Virus record (IMG/VR): IMGVR_UViG_3300031649_000051
Location: 1-24,402 of that record
Length of the DNA: 24,402 nt
Reading direction: 5' to 3' (one strand)
Source: a virus
Shown here: positions 21,685 through 24,402 of the stretch, piece by piece
How positions within the stretch are numbered: position 1 is the stretch's first letter
Layout: each line of letters begins with the position of its first letter
The notes under the pieces: model-generated
The model's database searches: none
What the model was told of the DNA's origin: nothing
Seen by the model: only the letters and a program-made list of their open reading frames with translations
Program-made: the position numbers and the translations under genes

Positions 21685-22644
21685 ATGGCAACCGCACCCT
21701 TCGTTATCGTTCCCGCGCTGACCGCCATCGCGGTCGCCTACAAACAAGGCAACCTGATCGCCGACGACGTGCTGCCGCGCGTGCCGGTGGCGGGCCAGGC
21801 CTTCCGCTACAACAAGTTCGCGCTCGGTGAGGCCTTCACGGCACCTGATACGCGGGTGGGCCGTCGCGGTGCACCCAATCAGGTCGAGTTCGGTTCGACG
21901 GAAGTGCAGGATGCCACGGTGGACCACGCGCTGGATTCGCCCGTGCCGAACGCCGATCAAAACGCATGGATTGCCGCAAACGCTGCGGGCCAGGGCATGG
22001 TGGGCACCGCCGATCCGCAAAGCCGCGCCACCGCGCAGGTGACCGGCCTGGTGCAGACCCGCCGCGAGAAGCGCGCCGCCGACCTGGTGTTCAACTCGGC
22101 CAGCTATGCCACTGCCAACAAGCTGACGCTGTCGGGTACGAGCCAGTGGAGCGACTACACCAACAGCAAGCCGCAGACCGCCATCAATGCGGCGCTGGAT
22201 TCGATGATCATGCGGCCGACCGTCGCCGTCTTCGGCCGGCTGACCTGGTCGGCCCTGTCGTGCAACCCTCAGCTGTGCCAGGCCATCTTCAAGAACGGCA
22301 CTAACGCCGGCCAGGTCAGCAAGCAACAGTTTGCCGACCTGTTCGAGCTGGAAGATGTGCTGATCGGGGACGCATGGATCAACACCGCCAACAAGGGCCA
22401 GGCGCCGACCGTGGTGCGCCTGTGGGGCAAACATGCTGCCTTCCTGCACCGCAACAAGCAAGCCGACACCGAGTTCGGCGTCACCTTCGGCTTCACCGCA
22501 CAGTTCGGCGAGCGCGTGGCCGGCCTGATCGAAGACGCAGACGTGGGCATGAACGGCGGTGTGCGTGTGCGCTCCGGTGAATCCGTGAAGGAACTGATCA
22601 CCGCGAACGACCTGGGCTTCTTCTTCGAAAACGCGATTGCGTAA
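21685..22644 (+). CDS. Major capsid protein
   Basis: A 319-aa protein. APFVIVPALTAIAVAYKQGN, LIADDVLPRVPVAGQAFRYN and KFALGEAFTAPDTRVGRRGA at the N-terminus, followed by NQVEFGSTEVQDATVDHALD, identify a capsid family I recall from B3-like transposable phages rather than from Mu gpT; the fold is presumably HK97-like. C-terminal blocks include RLWGKHAAFLHRNKQADTEF and SVKELITANDLGFFFENAIA. AGGAG stands seven bases before ATG 21685. Order protease - decoration - capsid is normal for a head module. Comparison with Mu gpT is from memory. Confidence 0.9.
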   Translation: MATAPFVIVPALTAIAVAYKQGNLIADDVLPRVPVAGQAFRYNKFALGEAFTAPDTRVGRRGAPNQVEFGSTEVQDATVDHALDSPVPNADQNAWIAANAAGQGMVGTADPQSRATAQVTGLVQTRREKRAADLVFNSASYATANKLTLSGTSQWSDYTNSKPQTAINAALDSMIMRPTVAVFGRLTWSALSCNPQLCQAIFKNGTNAGQVSKQQFADLFELEDVLIGDAWINTANKGQAPTVVRLWGKHAAFLHRNKQADTEFGVTFGFTAQFGERVAGLIEDADVGMNGGVRVRSGESVKELITANDLGFFFENAIA

Positions 22645-22784
22645 GCAATAAGCAAGAGAGGCCCTCGGGCCTAGCCGTGGTGCGCAAGGCCGGGGAGCGA
22701 GGCGCGCACAGGCGAGCAGAAAGGTGGAACGGCCTGCGCCCCCAGGCCGCCCACCGTCCCCGAACATTTTTGGAGTTGATCATC

Positions 22785-23342
22785 ATGGCAAAAGCAAAGA
22801 CGGCCGCAGCAGTGGCCGATACCACGACCACCACCGACGAAGCTACCAGCGAGACCGCAACCGAGAACACCACGGGCAGCGAAACCAGCGCTGATGCCGG
22901 CACTTCGAGCGAAGGCACCGACGCCGGTGCTGCTGACCAGGTCGAGAAGGCCGAGGCCACCGAGGGCGCTGCCGCATCGTCTGGCGTTGACCTGGTCGAC
23001 ACGGCAAGTGCATCGACCGCGGCTGAATCAACTGCAGCCGTTGCCGTGCTTTCCGCCGAGGGCCTGGAAGCCAACGACAAGCCGAAGACTGCCGCCGAGG
23101 CGCTGGAGCTGGTGAAACAGTTCTACCCGCAAGCCGAGTTCGCCCAGGCCGTGGCCGAACTGAATGGCGCCAGTGCTGCCGCCGCCAATTCGATCAGCGC
23201 CACGGTCATCAACGACGACAACTTCTACCGTGTGCTGAGCCCGCTGGAACACAACCACAAGCTCTACGCCGTCGGCAGTGCCGTGGTGCTCACCGATGAG
23301 GAAGCCGCGCCGCTGCTCGGCCGCGCCGTCGAAGCCATCTAA
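22785..23342 (+). CDS. Head-associated protein with low-complexity Ala/Thr/Glu-rich N-terminus
   Basis: A 185-aa protein. The first ~85 residues are almost only Ala, Thr, Ser, Glu and Asp, probably disordered and strongly acidic. The C-terminal half is ordered: KTAAEALELVKQFYPQAEFA, then VINDDNFYRVLSPLEHNHKL and AVGSAVVLTDEEAAPLLGRA, the last part resembling the short C-termini of head completion or neck proteins. TTGGAG lies 11 bases before ATG 22785. The 140-bp gap before it is GC-rich without a gene. Role in head completion is inferred from position. Confidence 0.65.
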   Translation: MAKAKTAAAVADTTTTTDEATSETATENTTGSETSADAGTSSEGTDAGAADQVEKAEATEGAAASSGVDLVDTASASTAAESTAAVAVLSAEGLEANDKPKTAAEALELVKQFYPQAEFAQAVAELNGASAAAANSISATVINDDNFYRVLSPLEHNHKLYAVGSAVVLTDEEAAPLLGRAVEAI

Positions 23343-23370
23343 GCGTTTTTGAAACACAGGGGGAAGTCAG

Positions 23371-24402
23371 ATGACGATCATTTTGAAAGACAAGGGCCTT
23401 ACGGTGAACGGGCAGTGGTATGCGCCCGGATCGGTCATTGTGGGACTCGACCCTGACAAAGAAGCGGCCATGATTGCCGGTGGGAATGCCACGCCAGGTA
23501 CGGGCCCGGTGGAAGGGGGTGGGAGTGGCGGCACGATCACCGGAGCACCAGCCATCATCGAACCAGTGGTGGTGGGAATTCCGGCAACGTTCACGCCGGC
23601 AGCGGGCGTGCCGACCAGCACTCAGTGGGCGCAGGGCGATGTCGATGTCGCGAACGCAAACCGGCCCACATTCACCGTGGCACTCGCCGACTATGCCAAG
23701 ACACTTGCCGTGAAACAATACGGCACGGCCCCTGCGGGTCGGCAAACTGCCGTCAGCCGCGCCGTGCTGGCGGGCTTCATGAATATCAAGTTGTCCAACA
23801 CGGTCAACCTCCGAGCAATGCGCGTCGGCGGCGTTCGCGGGCAAGTCTACGACGCTGGCGACAGCTTGCTGGCCTCATACGGCGCGACGGGCGCCGCCTA
23901 TACGGGTCAACGCACGATGGCACCCCTGGCGCAATTGGCCACGCTGTTGACCGCTGCTGGTTTGCCGGCTCGGGCCGATTGGTCGATTGGTTCAGGCGTT
24001 GCGAACACTTCGGCATACGCCCAGACGCCAGCCACCTGGACCGATCAGGATCCTCGCGTCACTTTCAGCGGCGGCAGCGTACCAGCAGGATTCGAGGTTT
24101 GGGGTGGCAGGTTCTATCGACTGTCATCCGCCGGCAATAAGCTCATCTTCACGCCCGGAAATACTTTCGATATCGGCATGATCTTGTTCGCGAAGAACAC
24201 CAGCGGCCAAGGCAACTTCACCGCCAGCATCGATGGCGGCACGACCACAGCTGCAACGATCGCGGATAACGATGCCGTTGACGTCGCATTGACCGAGATC
24301 GCTGTTGCCGCAGGGTCTACCGCCTTGACATTGGTGCGCGGTGCGGCGCTGAGCCACATCATCGGCGTGGGCACGCGCACCTCAACGGCTCCAGGTATCG
24401 AG
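23371..24402 (+). CDS. Partial virion protein, possible SGNH-hydrolase-type (runs off the window)
   Basis: An open frame of 344 codons from ATG 23371 (GGGGGAAG upstream) with no stop before the window end. The N-terminus (MTIILKDKGLTVNGQWYAPG) is followed by a Gly-rich linker (about 40-60). The rest (RAMRVGGVRGQVYDAGDSLL, then GATGAAYTGQRTMAPLAQLA, FSGGSVPAGFEVWGG and IGMILFAKNTSGQGNFTASI) resembles phage proteins that carry a GDSL/SGNH esterase domain and beta-sandwich parts. The catalytic Ser-His residues would lie beyond the window, so activity cannot be judged. It may act on host surface polysaccharide. Codon use is somewhat more AT-rich than in the capsid genes. Confidence 0.6.
   Translation, partial: MTIILKDKGLTVNGQWYAPGSVIVGLDPDKEAAMIAGGNATPGTGPVEGGGSGGTITGAPAIIEPVVVGIPATFTPAAGVPTSTQWAQGDVDVANANRPTFTVALADYAKTLAVKQYGTAPAGRQTAVSRAVLAGFMNIKLSNTVNLRAMRVGGVRGQVYDAGDSLLASYGATGAAYTGQRTMAPLAQLATLLTAAGLPARADWSIGSGVANTSAYAQTPATWTDQDPRVTFSGGSVPAGFEVWGGRFYRLSSAGNKLIFTPGNTFDIGMILFAKNTSGQGNFTASIDGGTTTAATIADNDAVDVALTEIAVAAGSTALTLVRGAALSHIIGVGTRTSTAPGIE

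Larger units (their letters stand above)
1336..24402. mobile_element. Mu-like transposable prophage, left end and about 23 kb (right end outside window)
   Basis: A DDE transposase, a MuB-like ATPase, GemA, a Mor-type activator, a DUF935 portal, a Mu F-like protein and a Mu I-type protease together identify a Mu-like phage. The left boundary is placed at 1336, where the sequence begins TGTTTGAATTGATC; Mu-like ends start with TG. To the left the sequence encodes the interrupted MocR gene. Mu-like insertion makes a 5-bp target duplication, so GGGGA (1331-1335) should reappear just after the right end. No tail genes are inside the window. The genes resemble those I recall from BcepMu- and B3-like phages, but this was not checked by a search. 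Confidence 0.93.

Noticed and set aside
1-24402. tRNA, rRNA, riboswitch or insertion sequence
   Set aside because: No cloverleaf, conserved rRNA stretch or IS-type inverted repeat with transposase was seen; the only transposase is the phage's own.

Overview
The window is high-GC DNA, typical of a betaproteobacterium of the Burkholderiales (an inference from base composition, the intrinsic terminator style and the resemblance of many genes to BcepMu- and B3-like phages). It holds the left junction and about 23 kb of a transposable, Mu-like prophage. The right end lies outside the window. The prophage starts at about 1336 with a 5'-TG end, inside a host MocR-type (GntR/aminotransferase) regulator gene, whose first codons are missing.

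Layout. Host MocR gene remnant (1-1335, minus). Prophage left end with short repeats, probably transposase-binding sites (1336-1560). A tightly overlapping minus-strand late operon runs leftward from 9794 to 1647: membrane protein/holin, lytic transglycosylase, Rz, nested Rz1, DksA/TraR zinc finger, coiled-coil membrane protein, DUF1804 small-terminase candidate, a cytosine-methyltransferase-like protein, large terminase, DUF935 portal, a 51-aa protein, a DUF4406 protein, and a Mu F-like head protein. Next, also on the minus strand, is a unit made of the LexA/CI-type repressor, two exported proteins and a small acidic protein, closed by an intrinsic terminator (9812-9838). A 239-bp control region (11728-11966) carries repeated operator half-sites and a good sigma-70 promoter facing right. 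The plus-strand early operon then runs Ner/gp16-like DNA-binding protein, DUF3102-like protein, DDE transposase (MuA), AAA+ target-selection ATPase (MuB), several small genes, DUF3164, more small genes, a UUCG-loop terminator, GemA and a Mor/C activator. A plus-strand late operon follows: Mu I-type protease with nested scaffold, a small head decoration-like protein, major capsid protein, an Ala/Thr/Glu-rich head protein and the start of a probable SGNH-type virion protein.

How it fits together. The repressor holds the early promoter off in the lysogen and is probably co-transcribed with the two exported proteins. On induction the early operon makes the transposition machinery and, past a terminator, the Mor-like activator. 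The most informative regulatory signal is a 37-bp element, 28/37 identical in two places, containing the palindrome GGTGAA-N4-TTCACC. One copy precedes the lysis/packaging operon on the minus strand (9847-9883) and the other precedes the protease/capsid operon on the plus strand (19984-20020). This is what is expected of activator-dependent late promoters equivalent to Mu Plys and PI.

The notable architecture is that the usual Mu head order (terminase-portal-F-protease-capsid) is cut between F and the protease. The two halves are transcribed outward in opposite directions, with the early genes between them. No tRNA, rRNA, CRISPR array or IS element was seen.
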